From: Ruminococcus sp.
GTDB lineage: Bacteria > Bacillota > Clostridia > Oscillospirales > Acutalibacteraceae
Reading direction: 5' to 3'
Assembly (NCBI GenBank): GCA_017473775.1
Contig: JAFUJH010000040.1
Span: 1-64,000, forward strand
Length of the DNA: 64,000 nt
The stretch's first letter is position 1, and every line of letters starts with the position of its first letter. Below, piece after piece: positions 8,465 to 16,979 of this stretch. The notes beneath the pieces were generated by a model. That model was given only the letters and a program-made list of their open reading frames with translations, was not told the origin of the DNA and made no database searches. The position numbers and the translations under genes are program-made.

Positions 8465-8494
8465 TAATCAAGAACAATTCGGAGGTAATATACA

Positions 8495-8845
8495 ATGGCT
8501 AGAGTAAAAGGCGCGATGATGACTCGCAAAAGAAGAAAAAAGGTATTAAAGCTTGCTAAGGGCTACTATGGTGCTAAGTCCAGACATTTTAAGATGGCTA
8601 AGCAGGCCGTAATGAAGTCCGGCAACTATGCTTACATCGGCAGAAAGCAGAGAAAGAGAGATTTCCGTCGTCTGTGGATCACTCGTATCTCCGCTGCTTG
8701 CAAGGCTAACGGTACAAACTATTCCACATTCATGAACGGCCTCAAGAAGGCTAACATCACACTCAACCGTAAGATGCTCGCTGAGATCGCAGTTGCTGAT
8801 GCTGCTGCATTCACAAAGCTTGTTGAGCAGGTTGTTGCTAAATAA
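8495..8845 (+). CDS. rplT: 50S ribosomal protein L20
   Basis: L20 is a 116-residue early-assembly protein that binds 23S rRNA. The start [16 protein letters not shown] and the central [18 protein letters not shown] are diagnostic. CGGAGGT precedes the ATG. It is the last gene of the operon and ends at the terminator at 8858-8888. It is also the likely repressor of the operon through the leader at 7558-7698. Confidence 0.97.
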   Translation: MARVKGAMMTRKRRKKVLKLAKGYYGAKSRHFKMAKQAVMKSGNYAYIGRKQRKRDFRRLWITRISAACKANGTNYSTFMNGLKKANITLNRKMLAEIAVADAAAFTKLVEQVVAK

Positions 8846-8857
8846 AAAAGCTCGAGT

Positions 8858-8888
8858 TGCGTCCGGTTACACGCCGGACGCACTTTTT
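8858..8888 (+). terminator. Terminator after rplT
   Basis: TGCGTCCGG (8858-8866) pairs with CCGGACGCA (8874-8882) around a 7-nt loop, followed by CTTTTT. Confidence 0.93.
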
Positions 8889-8932
8889 AATGCACAAAAC
8901 CACCGACTCACATTACTTAACAGGTGATTCTT

Positions 8933-9709
8933 ATGAAAGAAATTTCCAGCAAGGATAACAAGCTGATAAAATATATATCAAAACTTCAGACAAGTGCCAG
9001 ATTCAGACGGGAAGAAAAACGATTCGTGGCTGAGGGCCTCCGTGTTTGCGTAGAGGCCGTTTTAAGCGGTGCGGATATTGTGAGTGTTCTTGTTACAGAA
9101 AACGCACTCAATAAGCATTCTGAAGCCCTCAGACCCCTTCTTGTTGCTTGCAGTGATGTTTACCTTACAAGCGACAAGGCGATGTCTGCTGCTTGCGATA
9201 CACAGACCCCTCAGGGTGTAGTCTGTTTAATAAAAACTCTTGACAATAATATTGATTTAGATACAATTAATAATAAGTATATATTGGCGGAGAATGTTCA
9301 GGACCCCAGCAATCTCGGCACTATCCTCAGAACAGCAGATGCTCTGGGGCTTTCAGGCGTTATAATGACCAAGGATTGCTGTGATATCTATAGTCCCAAG
9401 GTGTGCCGTGGTGCTATGGGCGCACTGTATCGGGTTCCCTTTATGATTATCGACAACGCTCCTGATTTTATCCGCGATTTTAATAAAACAGGCTCATCAT
9501 TTGCGGCGGTTGTCCGTGATGCTCAGCCTGTCACAAGCTGTTCATTTGAGGGTAAGTGTCTTGTAGCTGTGGGCAACGAGGGTAACGGATTGACAGATGC
9601 AACAGCAAATGCCTGCTCATCCCGTATCACTATCCCAATGAACAGTAACGCTGAGTCTCTCAATGCTGCCATAGCGGCAGGAATTCTAATGTGGGAAATG
9701 ATAAAATGA
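8933..9709 (+). CDS. TrmH/SpoU family RNA 2'-O-methyltransferase
   Basis: This 258-residue SPOUT enzyme transfers a methyl group from SAM to a ribose 2'-OH. All three SpoU motifs are present: NVQDPSNLGTILRTADALGL, VAVGNEGNGLTD and IPMNSNAESLNAAIAAGIL. The N-terminal SpoU substrate-binding domain (ISSKDNKLIKYISKL, FVAEGLRV) points to rRNA rather than tRNA, but the target base cannot be named. The ATG at 8933 is preferred over GTG 8924 because AGGTGA lies just upstream. It overlaps dprA by ATGA, so it heads the dprA-topA-trmFO run. Confidence 0.9.
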   Translation: MKEISSKDNKLIKYISKLQTSARFRREEKRFVAEGLRVCVEAVLSGADIVSVLVTENALNKHSEALRPLLVACSDVYLTSDKAMSAACDTQTPQGVVCLIKTLDNNIDLDTINNKYILAENVQDPSNLGTILRTADALGLSGVIMTKDCCDIYSPKVCRGAMGALYRVPFMIIDNAPDFIRDFNKTGSSFAAVVRDAQPVTSCSFEGKCLVAVGNEGNGLTDATANACSSRITIPMNSNAESLNAAIAAGILMWEMIK

Positions 9710-10884
9710 ATGATAGTACACGCTATTGGATATGGCTTACTCAGGGTATAGGCTATTGCAACGCAAAGCTTAAATACCTCTATTCACAGTATTCTGATAT
9801 CAAAACCCTTTATGACGGAGCAGAGGCAGAGCTTCGCTTCTGTGGCATTTTCACTGAAGGGGAGATATCCCGTCTGTTAAAAACTCCCATATCAATAGCA
9901 GATGATATTATTTCAAGATGCAACGAGCTTGGTTACACCATAATCAGCTTTGATGATAAGGATTATCCCGAGTGCCTTATGTCTATCGAGAATCCGCCAC
10001 CTGTTATCTATGTACAGGGTGTCCTGCCCGATGTGGATAATCTCAATTCAATTGCAATTATCGGTACACGAAAGGCTACCGTCTACGGAGTACGCACTGC
10101 CTTTGAATTAGGTGCAAACCTCTCCCGTGAGGGATTTGTGGTAGTCAGCGGCGGAGCTCTTGGTATAGATTGTGCGGCACATAGAGGAGTACTTCAGCAA
10201 GGCGGTGTTACCGTCTGTGTCTTAGGTTGCGGTATCGATTATGATTACCTTAGAGAAAACAAGGGTATGCGTCAGGCTATCACCGATAAAGGAGCTGTAA
10301 TCTCTGAGTATCCGCCGGGCACAGCATCATCCGGCAGGAATTTTCCTCAACGCAACCGAATTATATCAGCCCTCTCGAAGGGTCTGGTAGTAGTGGAGGC
10401 TCCCAAGGCAAGCGGCTCTATGATAACTGTTGGCTGTGCACTCACTCAGGGGAAGGATATCTTTGCTGTAATGGGCAATGTGGATTCTCCTTATTCAGAG
10501 GGCTCAAATTCTCTTATCAAGGACGGAGCTATCCCTGTAACCTCCTACAAGGATGTTGCGGAGTTTTACTTGGGGGTAGGCTTTGAACATAAGCCTTCAC
10601 AGCGGTTTTCCGATGATGTTATCGCATCTGTACCCACGAAGCTCAGAGCTTCAACCGACACTACAAAAACCGACAATTCACCTTTACCTATACACAATCT
10701 GGAGGCAGTCCTCTCAGAGGATGAAAAGAATGTGTATTATACAATAGGCAACGAGCCTGTGCATGTGGATATGCTTGCAGAGCTTACTCATTTGCCTGTC
10801 CACAAAATTCTAACAATTATATCTGTCCTTGAGATGAGCGACCTTATCAGGGATGTCGGGGGCAGAAACTATGTTATCAAATAA
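9706..10884 (+). CDS. dprA: DNA-processing protein DprA
   Basis: DprA binds incoming single-stranded DNA and loads RecA during natural transformation. The 392-residue protein has an N-terminal HhH-like part (YWIWLTQGIGYCNAKL), the Rossmann-fold Smf domain (SIAIIGTRKATVYG, VVSGGALGIDCAAHRG, FPQRNRIISALSKGLVVVEA) and a C-terminal winged helix (DEKNVYYTIGNEPVHVDMLA). The start ATG overlaps the previous stop (ATGA). No other competence gene is in the window, and dprA is widely kept even where transformation is not known. Confidence 0.95.
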   Translation: MNDSTRYWIWLTQGIGYCNAKLKYLYSQYSDIKTLYDGAEAELRFCGIFTEGEISRLLKTPISIADDIISRCNELGYTIISFDDKDYPECLMSIENPPPVIYVQGVLPDVDNLNSIAIIGTRKATVYGVRTAFELGANLSREGFVVVSGGALGIDCAAHRGVLQQGGVTVCVLGCGIDYDYLRENKGMRQAITDKGAVISEYPPGTASSGRNFPQRNRIISALSKGLVVVEAPKASGSMITVGCALTQGKDIFAVMGNVDSPYSEGSNSLIKDGAIPVTSYKDVAEFYLGVGFEHKPSQRFSDDVIASVPTKLRASTDTTKTDNSPLPIHNLEAVLSEDEKNVYYTIGNEPVHVDMLAELTHLPVHKILTIISVLEMSDLIRDVGGRNYVIK

Positions 10885-10902
10885 TCTTCGGAGGTATATG
10901 AT

Positions 10903-12978
10903 ATGTCAAATCTGGTAATCGTTGAGTCTCCTGCCAAGGCTAAAACCATAAAGAAGTATCTTGGCAAAGGCTATGAGGTAGTAGCATCTATGGGTCATGT
11001 CCGTGACCTGCCTCAGGCAAGACTCAGCGTAGATATCAACAATAACTTCAATCCCAGATACGAGATAATCAAAGGCAAGGAAAAGCTTGTAGATGAGCTT
11101 ATCGCTCAGGCTAAGAAAAGTGATAAAGTTTTCCTTGCAACTGACCCTGACCGTGAGGGAGAAGCAATTTCATGGCATCTTGCATACATTCTCAATCTCG
11201 ACCTGAACGATGCAAATCGTGTTGAATTCAACGAGATCACCAAGTACGGCGTAGAGACAGGTATGAGCTCACCCAGAGCAATCAACCTTGACCTTGTTAA
11301 TGCTCAGCAGGCAAGGCGTATTCTTGACCGACTTGTAGGCTACAAGCTCAGTCCCTTTGTATCTCAGAAGATTCGCCGCGGTCTGTCAGCAGGCAGAGTT
11401 CAGTCTGTGGCAGTTCGTATCATCGTTGACCGTGAGAACGAGATCAGAGCCTTTGTTCCCGAGGAATACTGGACTATCGACGCAAAGTTCAATCCCAAAG
11501 GCAGCCGCAAGGTGTTCTCTGCATTCCTTTACGGCAACGCAGACGGCAAGATTGAAATCTCCAACAAGGAGCAAGCAGATAAGATTCTCTCAGACCTTGA
11601 GGGAGCAGAATATACAGTAACCAAGGTTAAGTCAGGCACAAGGAAGAAATCACCTGCACCGCCCTTTATGACCTCCACACTCCAGCAGGAGGCTTCCCGT
11701 AAGCTTGGCTACCAGTCAAGACGCACCATGCGTATTGCACAGGAGCTTTACGAAGGTATCGATATTGAGGGCATCGGCCCCACAGGTCTTATCACATATA
11801 TGAGAACAGACTCACTGCGTATCTCCACAGATGCAATGAACGAGGCTGCAGCATATATCAGAGGTAAGTACGGTGATGACTACCTTCCTGCAAAGCCCAG
11901 ATACTTCAAGTCCCGTTCAAATGCTCAGGACGGCCACGAGGCTATCAGACCTACCTCAATCAACCTTACTCCCGATAAGGTCAAGGCTAACCTGACTGCA
12001 GACCAGTATAAGCTCTATAAGCTTATCTGGGAGCGATTCACAGCATCCCAGATGGCAGATTGTATACAAAAGACTACCCAGATTGATATTGAAGCTAACG
12101 GCTATATCTTCAAGGCAAACGGCTACCGCGTTGATTTTGACGGCTTTACACTTCTTTATGTAGAGTCCAAGGACGAGGAAGAAGCCAAGGAGAGTGCACT
12201 GCCTCCTGTTGAGAAGGGTATGCCCTTAAAGCTCAAGGAGCTCCTCGGCAATCAGCACTTTACTCAGCCTCCCTCAAGATTTACCGAAGCTTCTCTTATC
12301 AAGGCCTTAGAGGAATTCGGCATCGGCAGACCTTCTACCTATGCGGCTACAATTTCAACTATTGTCAACCGCGAGTATGTAAAGCGTGTGGGTAAGATTC
12401 TCCATCCCACAGAGCTGGGTGAGGCTATGTCTCAGCTTATGAAGGAGCGTTTCCCCAAGATTGTAAATGTTAAGTTTACAGCACAGATGGAGCAAGACCT
12501 TGATACTGTGGAAAGCGGCAGTGTTGAGTGGCGTGAGCTTCTGGGTACCTTCTATGCTGACTTTGAAAAGACCCTCAAAAAGGCAAAGACTGATATGGAG
12601 GGTGTGAAGATTCAGCTCAAAGAGGACGAAACCGATATAGTCTGCGAGAAATGCGGACGCAAGATGGTAATCAAGGTGGGCAGATACGGCAAGTTCATTG
12701 CTTGTCCCGGATATCCTGATTGCAAGAATGTCAAGAAATACACAGAGAACATCGGTGTTAATTGCCCTGTCTGCGGTAGCGATGTAATTGTCCGCAAGAC
12801 CAAGACAGGCAAGAGTTTCTACGGTTGCTCCTCTTATCCCAATTGTAACTTTATGTCATGGAATGAGCCCACTGCAGAGAAGTGTCCTCAGTGTGGAGAA
12901 ATTCTTTATAAGAAAAAAGGTAAAAAGCCCACACTGTACTGTGCTAAGGACGGATGTGGCTACGAGAAGAAACAATGA
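10903..12978 (+). CDS. topA: DNA topoisomerase I
   Basis: This type IA topoisomerase relaxes negative supercoils. The 691-residue protein has the TOPRIM domain (LVIVESPAKAKTI with Glu8, and DPDREGEA at 91-98), the catalytic tyrosine Y299 in GLITYMRTDS, and three C-terminal four-cysteine zinc ribbons (CEKCGRKM, CPVCGSDV and CPQCGEIL). AATCTTCGGAGG precedes the ATG. It overlaps trmFO by ATGA. The dprA-topA-trmFO order is widely conserved in Firmicutes. Confidence 0.97.
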   Translation: MSNLVIVESPAKAKTIKKYLGKGYEVVASMGHVRDLPQARLSVDINNNFNPRYEIIKGKEKLVDELIAQAKKSDKVFLATDPDREGEAISWHLAYILNLDLNDANRVEFNEITKYGVETGMSSPRAINLDLVNAQQARRILDRLVGYKLSPFVSQKIRRGLSAGRVQSVAVRIIVDRENEIRAFVPEEYWTIDAKFNPKGSRKVFSAFLYGNADGKIEISNKEQADKILSDLEGAEYTVTKVKSGTRKKSPAPPFMTSTLQQEASRKLGYQSRRTMRIAQELYEGIDIEGIGPTGLITYMRTDSLRISTDAMNEAAAYIRGKYGDDYLPAKPRYFKSRSNAQDGHEAIRPTSINLTPDKVKANLTADQYKLYKLIWERFTASQMADCIQKTTQIDIEANGYIFKANGYRVDFDGFTLLYVESKDEEEAKESALPPVEKGMPLKLKELLGNQHFTQPPSRFTEASLIKALEEFGIGRPSTYAATISTIVNREYVKRVGKILHPTELGEAMSQLMKERFPKIVNVKFTAQMEQDLDTVESGSVEWRELLGTFYADFEKTLKKAKTDMEGVKIQLKEDETDIVCEKCGRKMVIKVGRYGKFIACPGYPDCKNVKKYTENIGVNCPVCGSDVIVRKTKTGKSFYGCSSYPNCNFMSWNEPTAEKCPQCGEILYKKKGKKPTLYCAKDGCGYEKKQ

Positions 12979-14303
12979 TAAATTCCTATATAAATGTTGT
13001 AGGTGCAGGACTTGCAGGCTGTGAGGCGGCGTATCAGATTGCCAAACGGGGTATACCCGTAAGGCTTTATGAGATGAAGCCTCACAAGAAATCTCCTGCT
13101 CACCACACAGATAAATTTGCAGAGCTTGTATGTTCAAATTCCCTGAAGGCTCAGCGTACCTCCTCAGCGGCAGGACTTCTCAAGGAAGAAATGCGGCAAC
13201 TGGATTCTCTGCTCCTGAAATGTGCAGATAAATGTATGGTACCTGCAGGAGGAGCTCTGGCAGTTGACAGAGATATTTTTGCGTCCCTTGTCACAGACGC
13301 TATCCGTTCAATGGATAATATTGAGATTATTTCGGAGGAAGTTGAGACTATCCCTACAGATGCATTGACTGTCATCGCAACAGGCCCTCTTACTTCAGAT
13401 GCTCTGTGTGCAGATGTTGTAAAAATGATGGGCGGCTCACTTTCTTTCTTTGATGCGGCGGCACCTATTGTCACAGCCGAGAGCATCGACCCTGAGACCT
13501 CCTTTGCACAGTCAAGATATGACAAGGGTGACGGTGATGATTACATCAATTGTCCTCTTAATAAAGAAGAATACGAGCTTTTCTACAAGGAGCTTGTAGG
13601 TGCAGAGCGTGCACCACTCCATGATTTCGATGTAGCCGACCCTAAGGTGTACGAGGGTTGTATGCCCATTGAGGTTATGGCTCAGAGGGGAGAGGACACA
13701 ATCCGTTTTGGTCCTATGAAGCCTGTGGGACTCCGTGACCCCAGAACAGGTCATCGACCCTGGGCGTGTCTCCAGCTTCGCCGTGAGAATGCAGAGGGTA
13801 CAATGTACAACCTTGTTGGATTCCAGACAAACCTGAAGTTCCCCGAGCAGAAGCGTGTGTTCGGACTTATTCCTGCCCTTAAAAATGCGGAGTTTGTCCG
13901 ATACGGCGTAATGCATCGTAACACCTTCATTGACAGTCCCCGTGTACTCAACAGTGACTACAGTGCAAAATGTCGTGACAATTTGTTTTTTGCAGGACAG
14001 CTCACAGGTGTAGAGGGATATATGGAGTCAGCCTCATCAGGACTTATGGCAGGCATCAATGCCGCTTATAAGCTTATGGGCAAGGATACACTCACACTCC
14101 CCCCTGATACAATGATAGGCGCACTTTCCCGTTATATTACAGATGTGTCTGTTACAAAGTTCCAGCCTATGGGTGCAAGCTTTGGACTTCTGCCTGAGCT
14201 TGAAAACCGCTCAAGAGATAAAAAAATTCGTGGTGAACAATATGCTTCCAGAGCACGGGAGTCACTTCATCACTTTATTACAGAAAGGATGAACGAAAAA
14301 TGA
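12975..14303 (+). CDS. trmFO: Methylenetetrahydrofolate--tRNA-(uracil-54-C5)-methyltransferase
   Basis: TrmFO forms ribothymidine at position 54 of tRNA using methylene-THF and FAD. The 442-residue flavoprotein opens with the dinucleotide-binding motif INVVGAGLAGCEAAYQIAKR and has the family segments AELVCSNSLKAQ and RFGPMKPVGLRDPRTG. The ATG at 12975 overlaps the topA stop (ATGA); the longer ORF from 12954 runs into topA and is not used. It overlaps plsX by ATGA. Confidence 0.96.
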   Translation: MINSYINVVGAGLAGCEAAYQIAKRGIPVRLYEMKPHKKSPAHHTDKFAELVCSNSLKAQRTSSAAGLLKEEMRQLDSLLLKCADKCMVPAGGALAVDRDIFASLVTDAIRSMDNIEIISEEVETIPTDALTVIATGPLTSDALCADVVKMMGGSLSFFDAAAPIVTAESIDPETSFAQSRYDKGDGDDYINCPLNKEEYELFYKELVGAERAPLHDFDVADPKVYEGCMPIEVMAQRGEDTIRFGPMKPVGLRDPRTGHRPWACLQLRRENAEGTMYNLVGFQTNLKFPEQKRVFGLIPALKNAEFVRYGVMHRNTFIDSPRVLNSDYSAKCRDNLFFAGQLTGVEGYMESASSGLMAGINAAYKLMGKDTLTLPPDTMIGALSRYITDVSVTKFQPMGASFGLLPELENRSRDKKIRGEQYASRARESLHHFITERMNEK

Positions 14304-15301
14304 GAATTATAGTTGATGCCTTCGGAGGAGACAACGCTCCTGTAGAAATAATCAAAGGCAGTGCAGAAGCAATCAAGGAATTCGGAATTGATATTACCCT
14401 CACAGGTGACGAAAAAACCATCAGAAAGGTTTGTGCAGAGCAGGGAATAGATGCTGAGCAGTTCAAAATTGTTCACGCAGACTCTGTTATCAGCCAGAAT
14501 GAAGCAGGCACAGAGATTATGAAGTCAAGGTCTGATTGCTCAATGGCAGTAGGTCTCAGACTTCTTGCAGCAGGCGAGGGTGACGGATTTGTAACAGCTG
14601 GCAACAGCGGTGCTGTTTGCGTTGGTGCAACCCTGATTGTAAAGCGTATCAAGGGTATTTCCCGTCCCGGTTTTTCTCCTGTGGTTCCCGGTGTCAGCGG
14701 TCACTTCCTGCTTATGGACTCAGGTGCGAATCTCGAGTGCAGACCCGAGATGCTCCGTCAGTTCGGTGTTATGGGCTCTATATATATGAACAAGGTAATG
14801 GGTATCGAGAATCCCCGTGTCGGTCTTGCTAATGTTGGCACAGAGGAGCACAAAGGCACAGAGAACCATCAGGAAGCATATAAGCTTCTCAAAAAGGCTC
14901 CTGTGAACTTCATCGGTAATGTAGAGGGCAGGGATGTTCCCAACAATGCCTGTGATGTACTCGTTTGCGACGGTGTTTCAGGCAACCTTATCCTCAAGAC
15001 CTACGAGGGTGTTGCTCTTGCACTTATGAAGAAGATTAAGGGTATCTTCACAAAGAACCTTAAAAACAAGATTGCCGCGGCTCTTGTAATGAGCGATGTT
15101 CAGGAGCTCAAAAAGCAGTTTGATTACAGCGAGCACGGCGGTGCACCTATCCTGGGTGTTAAGAAGGCTGTTTTCAAGGCTCACGGTAATGCTGATGCGA
15201 CTACATTCAAGAGTGCTATCAGACTCACTATTCAGTATATCGAGCGTAATGTAGTAGGCGAAATTTCAGAAGCACTTGAAAAAATCAAGGCAGAGGGTTG
15301 A
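14300..15301 (+). CDS. plsX: Phosphate acyltransferase PlsX
   Basis: PlsX makes acyl-phosphate from acyl-ACP, the first step of the PlsX-PlsY route to phosphatidic acid, at the cytoplasmic membrane face. The 333-residue protein has the start MRIIVDAFGGDNAP and internal GFVTAGNSGAVCVGATL and LMDSGANLECRPEML. It overlaps the trmFO stop (ATGA). In most Firmicutes acpP lies between plsX and rnc; here rnc follows directly and no acyl carrier protein gene is present. Confidence 0.96.
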   Translation: MRIIVDAFGGDNAPVEIIKGSAEAIKEFGIDITLTGDEKTIRKVCAEQGIDAEQFKIVHADSVISQNEAGTEIMKSRSDCSMAVGLRLLAAGEGDGFVTAGNSGAVCVGATLIVKRIKGISRPGFSPVVPGVSGHFLLMDSGANLECRPEMLRQFGVMGSIYMNKVMGIENPRVGLANVGTEEHKGTENHQEAYKLLKKAPVNFIGNVEGRDVPNNACDVLVCDGVSGNLILKTYEGVALALMKKIKGIFTKNLKNKIAAALVMSDVQELKKQFDYSEHGGAPILGVKKAVFKAHGNADATTFKSAIRLTIQYIERNVVGEISEALEKIKAEG

Positions 15302-15306
15302 TATCA

Positions 15307-15981
15307 ATGACCGAACTTCAGCAGAAAATCGGATATGAGTTCAAGGACCCGTCGTTGCTTGCGGTTGCTCTTACACATTCCTCATATTCCAACGAGGCTG
15401 GTAAAAACATAAAATGCAACGAGAGGATGGAGTTTTTAGGTGACTCCGTGCTTTCACTTGTTGTTACCAATTACATATACATCAATTTCACTCAGTTTCC
15501 CGAGGGTGACCTGACTCAACTGCGAGCTTCTCTTGTTTGTGAAAAAACATTGTTCAAGTTTGCAAAGCTCATAGATTTGGGCAAGCATATCAGGCTCAGC
15601 CGTGGCGAACGCCACGGTGGCGGTGCTGACAGACCCTCAATCCTTTCGGATGCATTCGAGGCTCTCATTGCCGCAATCTATCTTGACGGCGGCTATGATG
15701 AGGCTAAGAGGTTTGTAATGACCTTTATTGAGCCTGAGGTTAAGAACATCCGCAAAAAGCCTCAGAAGGACTACAAGACAACCTTGCAGGAGATAGTGCA
15801 GAAGAATCCCGGCGAGAGACTAGAGTACCGACTTGTATCAGAGAGCGGACCTGATCATAACAAACACTTTGTGGCAGAGGTGCTCCTCAATTCCAATTCC
15901 ATCGGCAGAGGCGGCGGCAGAAGCAAGAAGGAAGCTGAACAGCAGGCTGCTCGTGCGGCATTGGAGTTGATGGGCTATTAA
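15307..15981 (+). CDS. rnc: Ribonuclease III
   Basis: RNase III cuts double-stranded RNA, including rRNA precursors. The 224-residue protein has the signature NERMEFLGDSVLSLVV (38-53), the second catalytic segment SDAFEALIAAIYLDGG, and a C-terminal dsRNA-binding domain (DYKTTLQEIVQKN to KKEAEQQAARAALELMG). The ATG at 15307 is chosen because GAGGG lies 9 nt upstream. Its stop TAA overlaps the proposed ATT start of the next gene. Confidence 0.96.
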   Translation: MTELQQKIGYEFKDPSLLAVALTHSSYSNEAGKNIKCNERMEFLGDSVLSLVVTNYIYINFTQFPEGDLTQLRASLVCEKTLFKFAKLIDLGKHIRLSRGERHGGGADRPSILSDAFEALIAAIYLDGGYDEAKRFVMTFIEPEVKNIRKKPQKDYKTTLQEIVQKNPGERLEYRLVSESGPDHNKHFVAEVLLNSNSIGRGGGRSKKEAEQQAARAALELMGY

Positions 15982-16975
15982 ACGCTCTAATATTTCCATA
16001 TTTGTTCCCTTTGCAGGCTGTCCGAACAGATGCAGTTTCTGTGACCAGCATAGAATTACAGGAGTAGTCAGACCTACAACAGAGCAGGATGTTCGTATTG
16101 CAGTTGAAACTGCACTGAGCTCCGGCGGTATAGATTCCGTTAATTCAGAGATTGCCTTTTTCGGAGGCTCATTTACCGCAATTGATAAGGACTATATGAT
16201 ATCCTTGCTGAGTACTGCAAATGAGTACATAGATTATTTCAAGGGTATCAGAATCTCCACACGGCCCGATTGTATCGATGAGGAGACTCTCACACTCCTT
16301 AAATCCTTCTCTGTTACTTCAATTGAGCTTGGTGCTCAGTCTATGAGTGATGAGGTACTCAGAGTCAACACAAGGGGACACAACAGCGATTGTGTCAGGA
16401 CTGCATCCCAACTTATAAAGCAATATGGTTTTTCCTTGGGACTTCAGATGATGACAGGTCTTTATGGCAGTAATGATGATACAGACCTGTACACTGCTCA
16501 GGAGTTCATCAGACTTTCACCGGATACTGTCAGGATATACCCTACAGTTGTGCTTGAGGGTACAAAGCTTGCAGAGCATTTTGTGAGCGGAGAGTACAAC
16601 CCACAGACAGTTGATTCTGCAGTTAACCTCTGTGCACAGCTTATTCCCATGTTTGAGGATGCGGGCATCAATGTTATCAGGGTCGGACTCCACAGCAGTG
16701 ACACAATGGAAAGCAGTATTATAGCAGGTGCATATCACCCTGCATTCAGAGAGTTATGCGAAAACCGCATTTTTCTCACAAATATATTAAAAAAATTAGC
16801 AGAGGATAATATTCCTAAAGGCAAGCTTACAATTAAGGTTGCATCAGGGGCAGTATCCAAAGCAACAGGACAGAAAAAGTCAAACCTGACTGTCCTTATG
16901 AATATGGGATATATACCTCAGATTACTGAGGATGTTTCTCTTACAGGGCGTCAGATAAAAATAGAGGAAGGCTGA
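15977..16975 (+). CDS. Elp3-like radical SAM protein (ATT start)
   Basis: This 332-residue protein carries the radical SAM cluster motif CPNRCSFC (residues 15-22), then AFFGGSFTAI and the Elp3-like SIELGAQSMSDEVL. Similar proteins next to smc in Clostridia are annotated as Elp3-family or coproporphyrinogen-oxidase-like radical SAM proteins; the reaction is unknown. The reading frame is open from 15971 but has no ATG, GTG or TTG before 16196, which lies after the Fe-S cysteines. ATT at 15977 has GGAG 10 nt upstream, gives MKRSNISIFVPFAGC and overlaps the rnc stop. Starting at 16196 would delete the catalytic motif. Confidence 0.85.
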   Translation: MKRSNISIFVPFAGCPNRCSFCDQHRITGVVRPTTEQDVRIAVETALSSGGIDSVNSEIAFFGGSFTAIDKDYMISLLSTANEYIDYFKGIRISTRPDCIDEETLTLLKSFSVTSIELGAQSMSDEVLRVNTRGHNSDCVRTASQLIKQYGFSLGLQMMTGLYGSNDDTDLYTAQEFIRLSPDTVRIYPTVVLEGTKLAEHFVSGEYNPQTVDSAVNLCAQLIPMFEDAGINVIRVGLHSSDTMESSIIAGAYHPAFRELCENRIFLTNILKKLAEDNIPKGKLTIKVASGAVSKATGQKKSNLTVLMNMGYIPQITEDVSLTGRQIKIEEG

Positions 16976-16979
16976 AAAT

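Noticed and set aside
15960..16045. Fusion or programmed frameshift between rnc and the radical SAM gene
   Set aside because: rnc has a complete C-terminal domain and a stop codon, and no slippery sequence is seen. An ATT start with its own binding site is simpler.
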